This document shows, piece after piece, positions 25,540 to 35,525 of a DNA stretch of 64,000 bases (positions within the stretch are counted from its first letter, which is position 1; each line of letters opens with the position of its first letter). The notes below the pieces were generated by a model, which was given only the letters and a program-made list of their open reading frames with translations, was not told where the DNA came from and made no database searches. The DNA comes from Ancylobacter radicis (GTDB taxonomy: Bacteria; Pseudomonadota; Alphaproteobacteria; Rhizobiales; Xanthobacteraceae), in contig NZ_JAHCQH010000017.1 in NCBI RefSeq assembly GCF_018449475.1, positions 1 through 64,000 on the forward strand, given 5' to 3'. The position numbers and the translations under genes were made by a program.

Positions 25540-27690
25540 GTGCTTTCCATACGGCAAGCCAAAATTCATAGCCGTGAGCGTATCATCGCGGCAAAGTGGT
25601 TCGGGCGGCATCGTGCCCTGCCCGGTTCACCGGTCCCCGGACCGCTTTTGCTCGGGTTTGAAAAATTGGCGTGTTGCGTAACAAGAGAGCTGTGTCGACC
25701 GAAGCCCGCCTTGCGGGGTGCCTTTGTCGCGCTCTCGGTCATGCTCGCTTTGCCCGCCCCTGCCTTCGCCCAGACAACGCCGGCGGCCGAGCCGGCCCAG
25801 ACCCCGACCAACGACGCCCAGCCCCAGCCCGGCCTGTTCAACTCCTTCCTCAACCTGTTCAACCCGAACCGGATGGCCGATGACGGCCCGCCGTCCCCGG
25901 ACGCCACGCCCTATAAGGTGGAGATCGAGGTCAAGGACGCCGGCCGCTCCCTGCGCGAGGCGGTCGAGCAGGCGTCGACGCTGGAAAGCCTCTCCCACCG
26001 CCCGCCCTCCGGCGCCGCCGGCCTCGTGCGCCGCGCGCTGTCGGACCGCAACAACATCACCGCCGCGCTCTATGGCGAAGGCTATTATGCCGGGCTGATC
26101 CGCATCCGCATCGCCGGGGCGGCGCCGGAAGCCGCCAATATTTTCGAGATCGTCGAGGCCGCCCGCAAGAACGGCCCGGTCCCCGTGCGGGTCGAGGTCG
26201 AGCCCGGCCCGCTGTTCACCTTCGGCAAGGTAGCGATCCTCGACGCCCGCACCCGCCGCCCGCTGCCCGACGCGCCGCCGCTTCGGCGCCTGCGCCTGGA
26301 GCCGGGCGAACCGGCGCTGGCCCGCAACATCGTGCGGGCGGAGAGCGCGCTGGTGGACCATTGGCGCGCCTGCGGCCACCCCTTTGCGCGCGTCGCCAGC
26401 AAGGATGTGGTGGCCGACCATGCCACCAGCACGCTCGATGTCTCGATCTATGTCGAGCCTGGTCCCGTCGCCACGTTCGGTCGCTTCACCGTTTCGGGCG
26501 CGGATTTCCTGACGCCCCGCTTTGTCGAGGACCGCATCGAGATCGCGCCGGGCACGCCCTATTCGCCCGAGGTGCTGAACCGCCTGCGCCGCCGGCTGAT
26601 CGGCTATGAGGCGATCGCCAGCGTGCGGATCGAGGAAGCCGACAAGCTCGATCCCGATGGCAGCCTGCCGATCACGCTGGTCGTCGAGGCCCGCAAGCCG
26701 CGCTATGTCGGCTTCAGCGGCACCTATTCCTCGACCGACGGCTCCGCCCTCAACGCTTATTGGGGCCACCGCAATTTGTTCGGCGGTGGCGAGACGCTGC
26801 GGCTCGACGCGCAGGCCTCCTGGTTCGGCGAGAAATCGGAGGCGGTGCCCGACGCCGACCCGTTCGGCTACAAGGTCTCCGCCTCCTTCGTGAAGCCGGG
26901 CATCTACACCGCGCAGGACGACCTCGTCGCCCAGGCCGCCGTGCTGCGCGAGGTGACCAACGCCTATGTGCGCGAGGCGGTCACCCTGCTGGTCGGCGTG
27001 CGGCACCGCTACAACGACAATCTCTCGCTTCAGGTCAGCATCGACCTTGAGGAATCCCGCGTCGAGGACACCACCGGCACCGGCGATTACGGGATTGCCG
27101 GCGTGCCCTTCGAGCTGACCTATGACACCCGCGACAACGAGCTCGACCCCTCGCGCGGCGTCCGCTTCGCCGGCACGCTGGAGCCTTTCGCCTATCTCGG
27201 CGAGGCCGGCGCCGGGCCGGTCATGGTCAAGGGCGTGTTCTCCGCCTATCACGCCTTCGACGAGGACAAGCGTTTCATCCTCGCCGGGCGGGTGGCGGCG
27301 GGCAGCGTGTTCGGCGCCGATCTCACTGACGTTCCGCCGCAGCGCCGCTTCTATGTCGGCGGCGGTGGCTCGCTGCGCGGCTATGACTACCAGTCCGCCA
27401 GCCCGCGCAACGCGGACGGCATCATCATCGGCGGCCGCTCCTTCTTCGAGGCGTCGCTGGAAGGGCGCATCCGCGTCACCGACACGATCGGCATCGTGCC
27501 CTTTGTCGACATGGGCTCGGCCTATATCAGCGAATGGCCGGATTTCGACGGGCTGAAATATTCCGCCGGCGTGGGCCTGCGCTACTACACCGCCATCGGC
27601 CCGCTCCGCCTCGATCTCGCCTTCCCGCTCAATCCGGGGCCGGATGACGGCGATTTCGGCCTCTATGTCAGTCTGGGGCAGGCGTTCTGA
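25540..27690 (+). CDS. tamA: Translocation and assembly module outer-membrane protein TamA (BamA/Omp85 family)
   Basis: Outer-membrane component of the TAM complex, which inserts autotransporters and other barrel proteins and is linked with TamB to lipid traffic. As read it is 716 residues, but the N-terminus is uncertain. The GTG at 25540 has no good ribosome-binding site, and the signal peptide-like stretch is ALRGAFVALSVMLALPAPAFA, ending about residue 78. The mature protein has three POTRA-like segments (about 110-390) and then a C-terminal 16-strand barrel, with the Omp85 features GGGGSLRGYDYQ (RGY motif) and a final F. The stop overlaps the tamB start. Confidence 0.88.
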   Translation: MLSIRQAKIHSRERIIAAKWFGRHRALPGSPVPGPLLLGFEKLACCVTRELCRPKPALRGAFVALSVMLALPAPAFAQTTPAAEPAQTPTNDAQPQPGLFNSFLNLFNPNRMADDGPPSPDATPYKVEIEVKDAGRSLREAVEQASTLESLSHRPPSGAAGLVRRALSDRNNITAALYGEGYYAGLIRIRIAGAAPEAANIFEIVEAARKNGPVPVRVEVEPGPLFTFGKVAILDARTRRPLPDAPPLRRLRLEPGEPALARNIVRAESALVDHWRACGHPFARVASKDVVADHATSTLDVSIYVEPGPVATFGRFTVSGADFLTPRFVEDRIEIAPGTPYSPEVLNRLRRRLIGYEAIASVRIEEADKLDPDGSLPITLVVEARKPRYVGFSGTYSSTDGSALNAYWGHRNLFGGGETLRLDAQASWFGEKSEAVPDADPFGYKVSASFVKPGIYTAQDDLVAQAAVLREVTNAYVREAVTLLVGVRHRYNDNLSLQVSIDLEESRVEDTTGTGDYGIAGVPFELTYDTRDNELDPSRGVRFAGTLEPFAYLGEAGAGPVMVKGVFSAYHAFDEDKRFILAGRVAAGSVFGADLTDVPPQRRFYVGGGGSLRGYDYQSASPRNADGIIIGGRSFFEASLEGRIRVTDTIGIVPFVDMGSAYISEWPDFDGLKYSAGVGLRYYTAIGPLRLDLAFPLNPGPDDGDFGLYVSLGQAF

Positions 27691-30600
27691 TGATGCGCAT
27701 CGTGAAAAGCCTCGCTTTCCTGCTGCTCGGCCTCGTGCTGCTGGCCGCTCTGCTGTTCGGCGCGGTGCAGACCCCGCCGGGCAAGGCGATGCTGGCGCGC
27801 CTCGCCTCCTCGCTCGCCTCCTCGCCGCAGATGACGGTCGAGATATCCGACATATCCGGCCTGGTGCCGTTCGACATGCGGATCGGCGCCATCGCCGCCT
27901 CCGATGCCGACGGTCCCGTCGCGCGGGTGGACGATCTTCATCTCGCCTGGCGCCCGCTCGCGCTGCTCGACCGCACGCTGGACATCACCCGCCTCGCCGC
28001 CGCGCGGGTGCATCTGCTCCGCCTGCCGGCGCCGCTGCGCGAACCGCCCCCGCCCGGCGAGCCGCCCTCCTTCGCCCTGCCGATCCGTATCGCCGAGCTG
28101 AGCCTTGGCGACATCGTGCTCGACGAGCCGGTGCTCGGCCATGCCGCCCGGCTCACCCTCACGGGCTCCGCCGACATCGCCTCGCTGGCTCATGGCCTGT
28201 CGCTCGATTTCGCGCTGCAACGGCTCGATGCGCCGGGCAGCGTCACCGGCCATGCCGCCTTTGCGCCGGATACAGGGCGCCTCGATCTCGACATCGCCGC
28301 GCGCGAACCCGCTGGCGGGCTGATGGCGCGCGCTGCCGGGCTCGACGGCCTGCCGGAGATCGCCGCCACGCTCAAGGGCGCCGGCCCGCTCAATGCGTGG
28401 GACGGGCAGCTCGGCCTCAGCGTCGGCGATATCGCGCAGGCCTCGGGTGCCGCCGGCATCCGCGCGGTGCCGCAGGGCCACCGCCTGACGCTGGCGATCG
28501 ACGCCGACATGGCCCGCCTGCTCCCCGCCGACATCGCCCCGCTGTTCGATGGTCGCACGGAACTGGCCGGCGCGGCGGTGATGGACCCGACCCGCCGTAT
28601 CACGCTGGAGCCGACCACGCTGCGCGCCGCCGGCCTCGGCGCGGTGGTCAGCGGCACGCGGGCGCCGGACGGCACGCTCGACCTCACCTTCGACGCCAAG
28701 GCCGGCGATGCCGCGCGCTTCGCCGCGCTCGCCCCCGGCCTTGGCTGGCAGACGCTCGGCCTCGCCGGCACGCTGAAGGGAGATCCCGCCCGCCCCTCGC
28801 TCGACGCCGGCCTCACCGGGCAGGGCCTGGCCGGCGCGGGCTATGGCGCGGCGACGCTGCGGGCCACGCTGCGCACCGTGCCCGAGAATACGGGCGCGCT
28901 GGCCGTCATCATCGAGGGCGATGCGGAGGGGCTCTCGGCTGAGGACCCGGAGGTCGCCAGCGCGCTCGGCACCGCCGGCAGCTTCAGCGCCACCGGTTCC
29001 CTGCCCGCGAACGGCGCCATTACCCTCACCGAACTGACCGCGCGCCTCACTGCACTGACCGCGCATTTCACCGGCACCGCCACCACGCAGGTGATCGACG
29101 GCGATCTGGACGTGCAGCGGCTCGACCTCGCCGCCTTCGGCCCGCTCGCCGGCCGCCCGCTGGCGGGGCAGGCCGCGCTCAAGGCCCGCGTCGCCGCCAG
29201 CGCCGATTTCGCGCGCCTGTCGCTGGACATGGACGGCACCGCCACCGGCCTCGTCACCGGCATCGCCCAGCTCGACCGCTTGTTCGGGCCGAGCACGCGC
29301 ATCGCCGGCGCGGTGGCGCGCGACGGGGCGAACGCCATCGCCATGCGCGACCTCAAGATCAATACCGACGGCCTTGCCGTCACCGTCGATGGCCGCATCG
29401 CCACCGACCTCGCCGACCTTACCGCCAAGGTGGCGCTGGACAATCTCAACCGCCTCGACCCGCGCGTCACCGGCGCTCTGCAGGGCGAAGCGGCCTTCTC
29501 CGGCACGCTGGACAAGCTCGGCGTCACCGCCACCCTGCGCATCCCGCAGGGCACGGCGCTGGAGCGCCCGCTGCGCGACATCGCGCTCGACGTCACCGCC
29601 ACCGACATCACCGGCGCGCCCAGTGGCACGCTGCGCCTGTCCGGCGACATTGCCGGCAAGGCGGCGACCGGCACCGGCACGCTCGCCAGCGTCCCGGATG
29701 GCGGCTACCGCCTGTCCGGCCTCGATCTCGCGGTCGGATCGGTCACCGCGCGCGGCGATCTCGCGCTCGCCGCCGACCTCAAGGCCACCGGCCGGCTGAC
29801 CCTTGCCGCCGGCAATCTCGCGGATATCTCCGCCCTAGCCCTCACCGAGGTGACCGGCCGGCTCAATGCCGATGTGACGCTGGATGTGGTCAACGGCCAG
29901 CAGCGCGTCGCCGCCACCGGCGATGCCGCGAGCCTCGGCTTTGCCGGCCGCAGCCTCGCCAGCGCCCGCATCGACGCCACTGTGACCGACCCGCTCGGCG
30001 TACCGCTGATCAATGGCAGCGCCGATCTGCGCGGCCTCGATCTCGATGGCACAACGGTGGAGAGCGCGACCGTGAAGGCTACCGGCAACGCCTCCGGCAC
30101 CGATATGAGCGTCGAGGCGCTGGCACAGGGCTTCACTCTCCGCGCCGCCGGCCGGCTGTCCCCACAGGAAGGCGGCGCCCGGCTGCGGCTCGACCGGCTG
30201 GCCGCCACGCGCGGTTCTCTGGGTATCACCAGCGCCGCCCCGGCCACGCTGACGCTGAATAACGGCGCCGTGGCGATCGACCGGCTGGTGCTGAACGCCT
30301 CGGGCGGCAGCGTCACCGTCGCCGGCACGGCCGGCCAGACGCTCGACCTCACCGTCGATGCCCGCGCCCTCCCCCTCTCCCTCGCCGATCTCGCCTCGCC
30401 CGGCCTTAACCTGTCCGGCACGCTGGCCGGCAATGCCCGCCTCACCGGGCCGGCCGGCGCGCCCAATGGCAGCTATGATCTGCGCGTCACCCGCCTCTCC
30501 AGCCCGGACCTCGCCCGCTCCGGCGCCGGCCCGTTCGACATCGCCGCCACCGGCGCGCTGGCGGGTGGCCGGGCCACCGTGCGCGCCACGGTGAACGGGC

Positions 30601-31949
30601 AGAACCTTCAGGGTCTGACGATCAACGGCTCGGTGCCGGTCGGCCCGGGCGATCTCGACCTCGCCATACGCGGCGCCATCAATCTCGCCATCGTCAACCC
30701 GATGCTGGCGACCACCGGCGCGCGCGCGCTTGGCACCGCAAATGTCGACGCCACCCTTCGCGGCACGGCGGCGGCACCGCGCGCGGGCGGCACGGTGCGC
30801 ATCTCCGGCGGGCGCTTCGACGACAATGTGAACGGCGTGGCGCTCGACCAGATACAGGCCGTGCTGACCGGCACGGACCGCTCGATCACCCTCACCTCCT
30901 TCACCGGCCGCACCACCAATGGCGGCTCGGTGACCGGCCGCGGCACCATCGCGCTCGATCCGGCGGCGGGCTTTCCCGGCCGCATCGACCTCGATCTGGT
31001 CAACGCCGCGATCGTCAACAGCGACCTGATGCGGCTGGTGGCGGAAGGAAGGCTCGGCGTCGAGGGCGCCTTCCTCAACGGCCCGCGCCTCACCGGCCGC
31101 ATCACCCTGCGCGCGCTCGACATTTCCATTCCCGACCGCTTCGGCGGCGGGGTGCGGGCGATCAATGTCCGCCACGTCAATGCCAGCAAGGCGTTCACCG
31201 CCAAGCGCGAACTGGCCCAGTCCCGCCCCACCGGCGCCAGCCGCAATGACGGCATCGGCCTCGATCTGGTTCTGGCGGCGCCGAACAACACGGTGTTCGT
31301 CCGCGGCCTCGGCATGGACGCGCAGCTGGGCGGCGAATTGCGGCTCACCGGCTCAACCCGCGCGCCGATCGCGCTGGGCGGCTTCGAGCTGCGGCGCGGC
31401 ACTTTCGATTTCGCCGGACGGCGCCTCACCTTCACGCGCGGGCGCATCACCTTCACCGGCACGACGGACCCGGAGCTGGACTTCGTGGCGGAGACCACGA
31501 GCAACGAGGTGACCGCCCGCATCCTCATCACCGGCCCGGCCTCGCGCCCGGAGGTGAGCTTCACCTCCACCCCGACCCTGCCGCAGGACGAGGTGGTGGC
31601 GCGGCTGATGTTCGGCCGCTCGGCCGGCAATCTGAACGCCGGGCAGGCGGTGCAGGTGGCGCAGGCCGTTGCCCAGTTCTCCGGCGGCTCCGGCGCGCTG
31701 GAGAATCTGCGCCGCTCGCTCGGCGTCGACAGCCTCGACATCGGCACCAACGAGGCCGGCACCGGCGGTCAGGTCGGCATTGGCCGCCGGCTCAACGACA
31801 ACATCTATCTCGGCGTGCGGCAGGGCACGACCTCAGGATCGAGCAAGGTCACGGTCGACATCGACGTCACCCGCAACATCCGCCTGCAGGGCGCCACCGG
31901 CGCCGATGGCTCGGCCGAAGTCGGCATCGGCGCGCAGTGGGATTACTGA
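27690..31949 (+). CDS. tamB: Translocation and assembly module inner-membrane protein TamB (DUF490)
   Basis: A 1419-residue envelope-spanning protein. Residues about 5-25 form one N-terminal membrane anchor. The long middle consists of repeated short beta-strands (AsmA/TamB-type beta-taco) that can carry lipids across the periplasm. The C-terminal ~400 residues are the conserved DUF490/TamB domain, ending RLQGATGADGSAEVGIGAQW. It is encoded with a 1-nt overlap (TGATG) after tamA, so the two are translationally coupled and act as the TAM complex. Length is usual for the family. Confidence 0.9.
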   Translation: MMRIVKSLAFLLLGLVLLAALLFGAVQTPPGKAMLARLASSLASSPQMTVEISDISGLVPFDMRIGAIAASDADGPVARVDDLHLAWRPLALLDRTLDITRLAAARVHLLRLPAPLREPPPPGEPPSFALPIRIAELSLGDIVLDEPVLGHAARLTLTGSADIASLAHGLSLDFALQRLDAPGSVTGHAAFAPDTGRLDLDIAAREPAGGLMARAAGLDGLPEIAATLKGAGPLNAWDGQLGLSVGDIAQASGAAGIRAVPQGHRLTLAIDADMARLLPADIAPLFDGRTELAGAAVMDPTRRITLEPTTLRAAGLGAVVSGTRAPDGTLDLTFDAKAGDAARFAALAPGLGWQTLGLAGTLKGDPARPSLDAGLTGQGLAGAGYGAATLRATLRTVPENTGALAVIIEGDAEGLSAEDPEVASALGTAGSFSATGSLPANGAITLTELTARLTALTAHFTGTATTQVIDGDLDVQRLDLAAFGPLAGRPLAGQAALKARVAASADFARLSLDMDGTATGLVTGIAQLDRLFGPSTRIAGAVARDGANAIAMRDLKINTDGLAVTVDGRIATDLADLTAKVALDNLNRLDPRVTGALQGEAAFSGTLDKLGVTATLRIPQGTALERPLRDIALDVTATDITGAPSGTLRLSGDIAGKAATGTGTLASVPDGGYRLSGLDLAVGSVTARGDLALAADLKATGRLTLAAGNLADISALALTEVTGRLNADVTLDVVNGQQRVAATGDAASLGFAGRSLASARIDATVTDPLGVPLINGSADLRGLDLDGTTVESATVKATGNASGTDMSVEALAQGFTLRAAGRLSPQEGGARLRLDRLAATRGSLGITSAAPATLTLNNGAVAIDRLVLNASGGSVTVAGTAGQTLDLTVDARALPLSLADLASPGLNLSGTLAGNARLTGPAGAPNGSYDLRVTRLSSPDLARSGAGPFDIAATGALAGGRATVRATVNGQNLQGLTINGSVPVGPGDLDLAIRGAINLAIVNPMLATTGARALGTANVDATLRGTAAAPRAGGTVRISGGRFDDNVNGVALDQIQAVLTGTDRSITLTSFTGRTTNGGSVTGRGTIALDPAAGFPGRIDLDLVNAAIVNSDLMRLVAEGRLGVEGAFLNGPRLTGRITLRALDISIPDRFGGGVRAINVRHVNASKAFTAKRELAQSRPTGASRNDGIGLDLVLAAPNNTVFVRGLGMDAQLGGELRLTGSTRAPIALGGFELRRGTFDFAGRRLTFTRGRITFTGTTDPELDFVAETTSNEVTARILITGPASRPEVSFTSTPTLPQDEVVARLMFGRSAGNLNAGQAVQVAQAVAQFSGGSGALENLRRSLGVDSLDIGTNEAGTGGQVGIGRRLNDNIYLGVRQGTTSGSSKVTVDIDVTRNIRLQGATGADGSAEVGIGAQWDY

Positions 31950-31955
31950 CCGCCG

Positions 31956-32768
31956 TCAGACGACCGGCTTGGCCGTGATGGCGTAGCGCAGCGCCGGGTG
32001 CTGGAGCGACAGGCCGGGCTGCAAGGCGAGGCGTGCCGCCGTCACCGCCTCATAGCCGGCGGCATCCGGCAGCGGCGGAATGGTGATCGCCTCACCCATG
32101 TCGAGCCCGGCCAGCGCGGCGTCGACCAGATCCTCGGCGCTCATCACCGCCTCGGCCGGAAACAGGTTCTCGTCGAGACCGGCCCGCGCGAAGAACTCGG
32201 TCCGCGTCGCACCCGGCAGCACCGCCTGCACCCGCACCGGCCCGCCCTGAAGTTCGCTCTGCAGCGACTGGCTGAAGGCGAGCACATAGGCCTTGGTCGC
32301 GGCATAGGCGCCGGGGAAGCCTTCCGGCACCAGCGCCACCACCGAGGCGATGTTGATCAGCGTGCCGCGCCCGCGCCGGGCGAAGGTGTCGACCGCCGCC
32401 ACCGCGAGCCGGGTCAGCGCCACCACATTGAGCTGCACCATGGCGTCGATCTTGCCGGCATCGGCGCCGACCACGGGCCCCTCCGTGCCCGAGCCGGCAT
32501 TGTTCACCACCAGCGTCAGCGTCGGGTCTTCGACGATCCGGGCGGCGACGCGGGCGGCGTCCTGCGGCTCGGCGAGATCGGCGGCGAGCACCTCGATCCT
32601 GCGGCCCGTCGCGGCCGCCAGCTCGCCCGCCAGCGCCTCCAGCCGCGCGCGGTTGCGCGCGACGAGGATGAGATCGTAGCCCCGCTTGGCGAGGCGGTCC
32701 GCATAGACCTTGCCGATGCCGCTGGACGCACCGGTGACGAGGGCGGTACCGGGTGAGGCGTGGCTCAT
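31956..32768 (-). CDS. Short-chain dehydrogenase/reductase (SDR) family oxidoreductase
   Basis: A 270-residue NAD(P)-dependent oxidoreductase of unknown substrate. Cofactor motif TGASSGIG (12-19), NNAG (89-92), catalytic S142, Y155 and K159 (YAATK). The ATG at 32768 has AGGAG at 6-nt spacing; another ATG lies two codons upstream directly against the AGGAG, and the frame continues about 190 codons further into non-coding sequence. Convergent with tamB, with 6 nt between the stop codons. Confidence 0.88.
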   Translation of the reverse strand: MSHASPGTALVTGASSGIGKVYADRLAKRGYDLILVARNRARLEALAGELAAATGRRIEVLAADLAEPQDAARVAARIVEDPTLTLVVNNAGSGTEGPVVGADAGKIDAMVQLNVVALTRLAVAAVDTFARRGRGTLINIASVVALVPEGFPGAYAATKAYVLAFSQSLQSELQGGPVRVQAVLPGATRTEFFARAGLDENLFPAEAVMSAEDLVDAALAGLDMGEAITIPPLPDAAGYEAVTAARLALQPGLSLQHPALRYAITAKPVV

Positions 32769-32936
32769 GAACATCTCCTGTGAGGCGGCATCCGCCGTTT
32801 TGATGATGACTATCAGGATTATGTCGGGCGCGATGAATCGGCAAGGCCGCCTTGGCGAGAATGAACGGCACGCGGCCGATCCGGGCGGGCGATTCCGACG
32901 TAGACTGCGCACCTGTTTCCTCGCCCGGCCGTGATC

Positions 32937-34379
32937 ATGCCCCTGTCCTGCGAACGCCCCGCCCTGGTCTGGCTGCGCGACGATCTGCGCCTGTCCGACA
33001 ATCCCGCGCTCACCGCCGCCGCGCAGGGCGGGTGTCCGCTGGTGATCGCCTATGTGCTGGAGGAGGACCCGGCTCTGCGCCCGCTCGGCGGCGCCGCCCG
33101 CTGGTGGCTCGCCCGCGCCCTCGCCAGCCTCTCCGCGGAGATTGCGCGGCGCGGCGGCACGCTGGTGCTGCGGCGCGGGCGCGCGGCCGACATCATTCCC
33201 GCGCTGGCCGAGGAGATCGGCGCCGGCGCGGTCCATTGGAACCGGCGCTACGAGGCCGCGCAGATCGCGCAGGACAGTGCGCTGAAGGCCACGCTGCGCG
33301 CGGCCGGCCTCACGGTCGAGAGCTGCAACGGCGCGCTGCTGCACGAGCCCTGGACGGTCGCCACCCAGTCGGGTGGGCCGTTCAAGGTGTTCTCGCCGTT
33401 CTTCCGCGCCTCATCGCAGCAGCCGGTGCGTGCGCCCACACGCCTGCCCCCGGTGCTGCGTTTCGCCCCGCCTCCGGCGAGCGAGGCTCTGGCCGACTGG
33501 CAGATGGAGCCCACCGCGCCGGATTGGGCTGGCGGCCTGCGCGCGGCGTGGGAGCCGGGCGAGGAGGGCGCGCGGGCGGTGCTGGAGCGTTTTCTCGCGC
33601 ACGGCCTCGCCGGCTATGCCGAGAACCGCGACCGGCCGGACCTTGAGAATGTCTCGCGCCTCTCGCCCTTCCTGCGCTTCGGCCATCTGTCGCCGCATCA
33701 GGTGGTGGCCGCCGCCCGTCATGCCGAGGCGGCGGGCAGCGCCGGCCCGAAGGACATCGCGAAATTCGTCAGCGAGCTGTACTGGCGGGAATTTTCCTAT
33801 CACCTGCTCTATCACTTCCCGACGCTGGCCACGACGAACTTCAACCCGCGCTTCGACGCCTTCGGCTGGGCCGACAACCCGGCGCAGGAGCGGGCCTGGC
33901 AGCGCGGCCGCACCGGCTACCCGATCGTCGACGCCGGCATGCGCCAGCTCTGGGAAACCGGCTGGATGCACAACCGCGTGCGGATGATCGTCGCCTCCTT
34001 CCTGATCAAGGACGCGCTGGTGGACTGGCGGCGCGGCGAGGCATGGTTCTGGGACACACTGGTAGACGCTGATCCCGCAAACAACCCGGCGAGCTGGCAA
34101 TGGGTGGCGGGGTCGGGGGCGGATGCCGCGCCCTATTTCCGCGTCTTCAACCCGGTGACGCAGGGCGAGAAATTCGATCCGAACGGCGATTATGTCCGCC
34201 GCTTCGTGCCGGAACTCGCCCGCCTGCCGGCGGAAGCGATCCACAAACCATGGGCGGCCAAACCCGATGTGCTGCGCCGCGCCGGCGTCACGCTCGGCCT
34301 CACCTACCCGCACCCGATCCTCGACCACGCGGCCGCCCGCGAGCGGGCACTGGCCCGTTTCGAGGCCATTCGCGGGTAA
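32937..34379 (+). CDS. phrB: Deoxyribodipyrimidine photolyase (class I CPD photolyase)
   Basis: A 480-residue flavoprotein that uses blue light to split cyclobutane pyrimidine dimers in DNA. The N-terminal alpha/beta antenna domain begins LVWLRDDLRLSDNPAL. The FAD domain carries ELYWREFSYHLLYH, TGYPIVDAGMRQLWETGWMH and NRVRMIVASFL, then WQWVAGSGADAAPYFRVFNP, all typical. The ATG at 32937 or the GTG 6 nt earlier both fit. Divergent from the SDR gene. Separated from cysK by 114 nt. Confidence 0.93.
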   Translation: MPLSCERPALVWLRDDLRLSDNPALTAAAQGGCPLVIAYVLEEDPALRPLGGAARWWLARALASLSAEIARRGGTLVLRRGRAADIIPALAEEIGAGAVHWNRRYEAAQIAQDSALKATLRAAGLTVESCNGALLHEPWTVATQSGGPFKVFSPFFRASSQQPVRAPTRLPPVLRFAPPPASEALADWQMEPTAPDWAGGLRAAWEPGEEGARAVLERFLAHGLAGYAENRDRPDLENVSRLSPFLRFGHLSPHQVVAAARHAEAAGSAGPKDIAKFVSELYWREFSYHLLYHFPTLATTNFNPRFDAFGWADNPAQERAWQRGRTGYPIVDAGMRQLWETGWMHNRVRMIVASFLIKDALVDWRRGEAWFWDTLVDADPANNPASWQWVAGSGADAAPYFRVFNPVTQGEKFDPNGDYVRRFVPELARLPAEAIHKPWAAKPDVLRRAGVTLGLTYPHPILDHAAARERALARFEAIRG

Positions 34380-34442
34380 ACGGCGTGGCTCACCCCGCCA
34401 ATCCGGTTGCCGCCGCGCCGATGGCTGACTAGTTTCAGGCAC

Positions 34443-34475
34443 TTTCCAACGGTGCTTCCAAAAGTGCTTTCCAAG
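34443..34475 (+). repeat. Three TTCCAA repeats in the cysK leader
   Basis: TTCCAA occurs at 34444-34449, 34456-34461 and 34469-34474, with 12- and 13-bp spacing, ending 19 nt before the cysK ATG. Flanking TTTCAGGC copies at 34433-34440 and 34485-34492 frame the array. It could be a binding array for a regulator of sulfur metabolism or slippage noise. Confidence 0.35.
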
Positions 34476-34493
34476 TGGCGGTGATTTCAGGCG

Positions 34494-35525
34494 ATGGACA
34501 TCCGAAACGGTCTGGTCGAGGCAATCGGCAACACGCCCCTCATCAAGCTCAAGCGGGCATCCGAGATGACCGGATGCACCATTCTGGGCAAGGCGGAATT
34601 CCTCAATCCCGGCCAGTCGGTGAAGGACCGCGCAGCGCTCTACATCATCAAGGACGCGGTGGCGCGCGGCGCGCTCAAGCCCGGCGGCGTTGTGGTGGAA
34701 GGCACGGCGGGCAATACCGGCATCGGCCTCGCTCTGGTCGGCAATGCGCTCGGCTACCGCTCGGTGATCGTCATTCCCGAGACGCAGAGCCAGGAAAAGA
34801 AGGACATGCTGCGGCTCGCCGGCGCCACGCTGGTGGAGGTTCCCGCCGTCGCCTACGCCAACCCGAACAATTATGTGAAGGTCTCCGGCCGCCTCGCCGA
34901 GGCGCTCGCCAGGACCGAGCCGAACGGCGCCATCTGGGCGAACCAGTTCGACAACATCGCCAACCGGCAGGCGCATATCGAGACCACCGGCCCGGAGATC
35001 TGGGAGCAGACCGAGGGCGAGATCGACGGTTTCGTCGCGGCGGTGGGCACGGGCGGCACCCTGGCCGGCACCGGCATGGCGCTGAAGCAGCGCAATTCGC
35101 GCATCAGGATCGCGCTGGCCGACCCGTTCGGCGCCGCCCTCTACAGCTATTACACCACGGGCGAACTCAAGGCCGAGGGCTCCTCGATCACCGAGGGCAT
35201 CGGTCAGGGGCGCATCACCGCCAATCTCGACGACGCACCGATCGACGTCGCCTATCGCATCCCCGACGCTGAGGCCGTGCAGATCGTGTTCGATCTGCTG
35301 GAGCATGAGGGCCTGTGCCTCGGCTCCTCCTCCGGCATCAATGTAGCCGGCGCTATCCGCCTCGCCCGCGAGCTGGGCCCCGGCCACACCATCGTGACCA
35401 TCCTGTGCGACTACGGCACGCGCTACCAGTCCAAGCTGTTCAACCCCGTCTTCCTGCGCGAGAAGGGCCTGCCCGTGCCGGGCTGGCTGGAGCGCAGCGT
35501 CGACCTGCCGAGCGTGCTCGTCTGA
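34494..35525 (+). CDS. cysK: Cysteine synthase A (O-acetylserine sulfhydrylase)
   Basis: PLP enzyme that makes cysteine from O-acetylserine and sulfide; cytoplasmic. It is 343 residues. The PLP lysine is K44 in NPGQSVKDRAALY, the phosphate-cradle loop is GTAGNTG (70-76), and GTGGTLAGTG lies downstream. C-terminal SSGINVAGAI and CDYGTRYQSKLF complete the fold. It is slightly longer than E. coli CysK (323) but has no CBS domain. The first gene of an operon: the next gene starts inside its stop (TGATG). Confidence 0.9.
   Translation: MDIRNGLVEAIGNTPLIKLKRASEMTGCTILGKAEFLNPGQSVKDRAALYIIKDAVARGALKPGGVVVEGTAGNTGIGLALVGNALGYRSVIVIPETQSQEKKDMLRLAGATLVEVPAVAYANPNNYVKVSGRLAEALARTEPNGAIWANQFDNIANRQAHIETTGPEIWEQTEGEIDGFVAAVGTGGTLAGTGMALKQRNSRIRIALADPFGAALYSYYTTGELKAEGSSITEGIGQGRITANLDDAPIDVAYRIPDAEAVQIVFDLLEHEGLCLGSSSGINVAGAIRLARELGPGHTIVTILCDYGTRYQSKLFNPVFLREKGLPVPGWLERSVDLPSVLV

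Noticed and set aside
33411-35387. Minus-strand open frame of 658 codons opposite photolyase and cysK
   Set aside because: Both plus-strand genes have clear family motifs; the antisense product has none.
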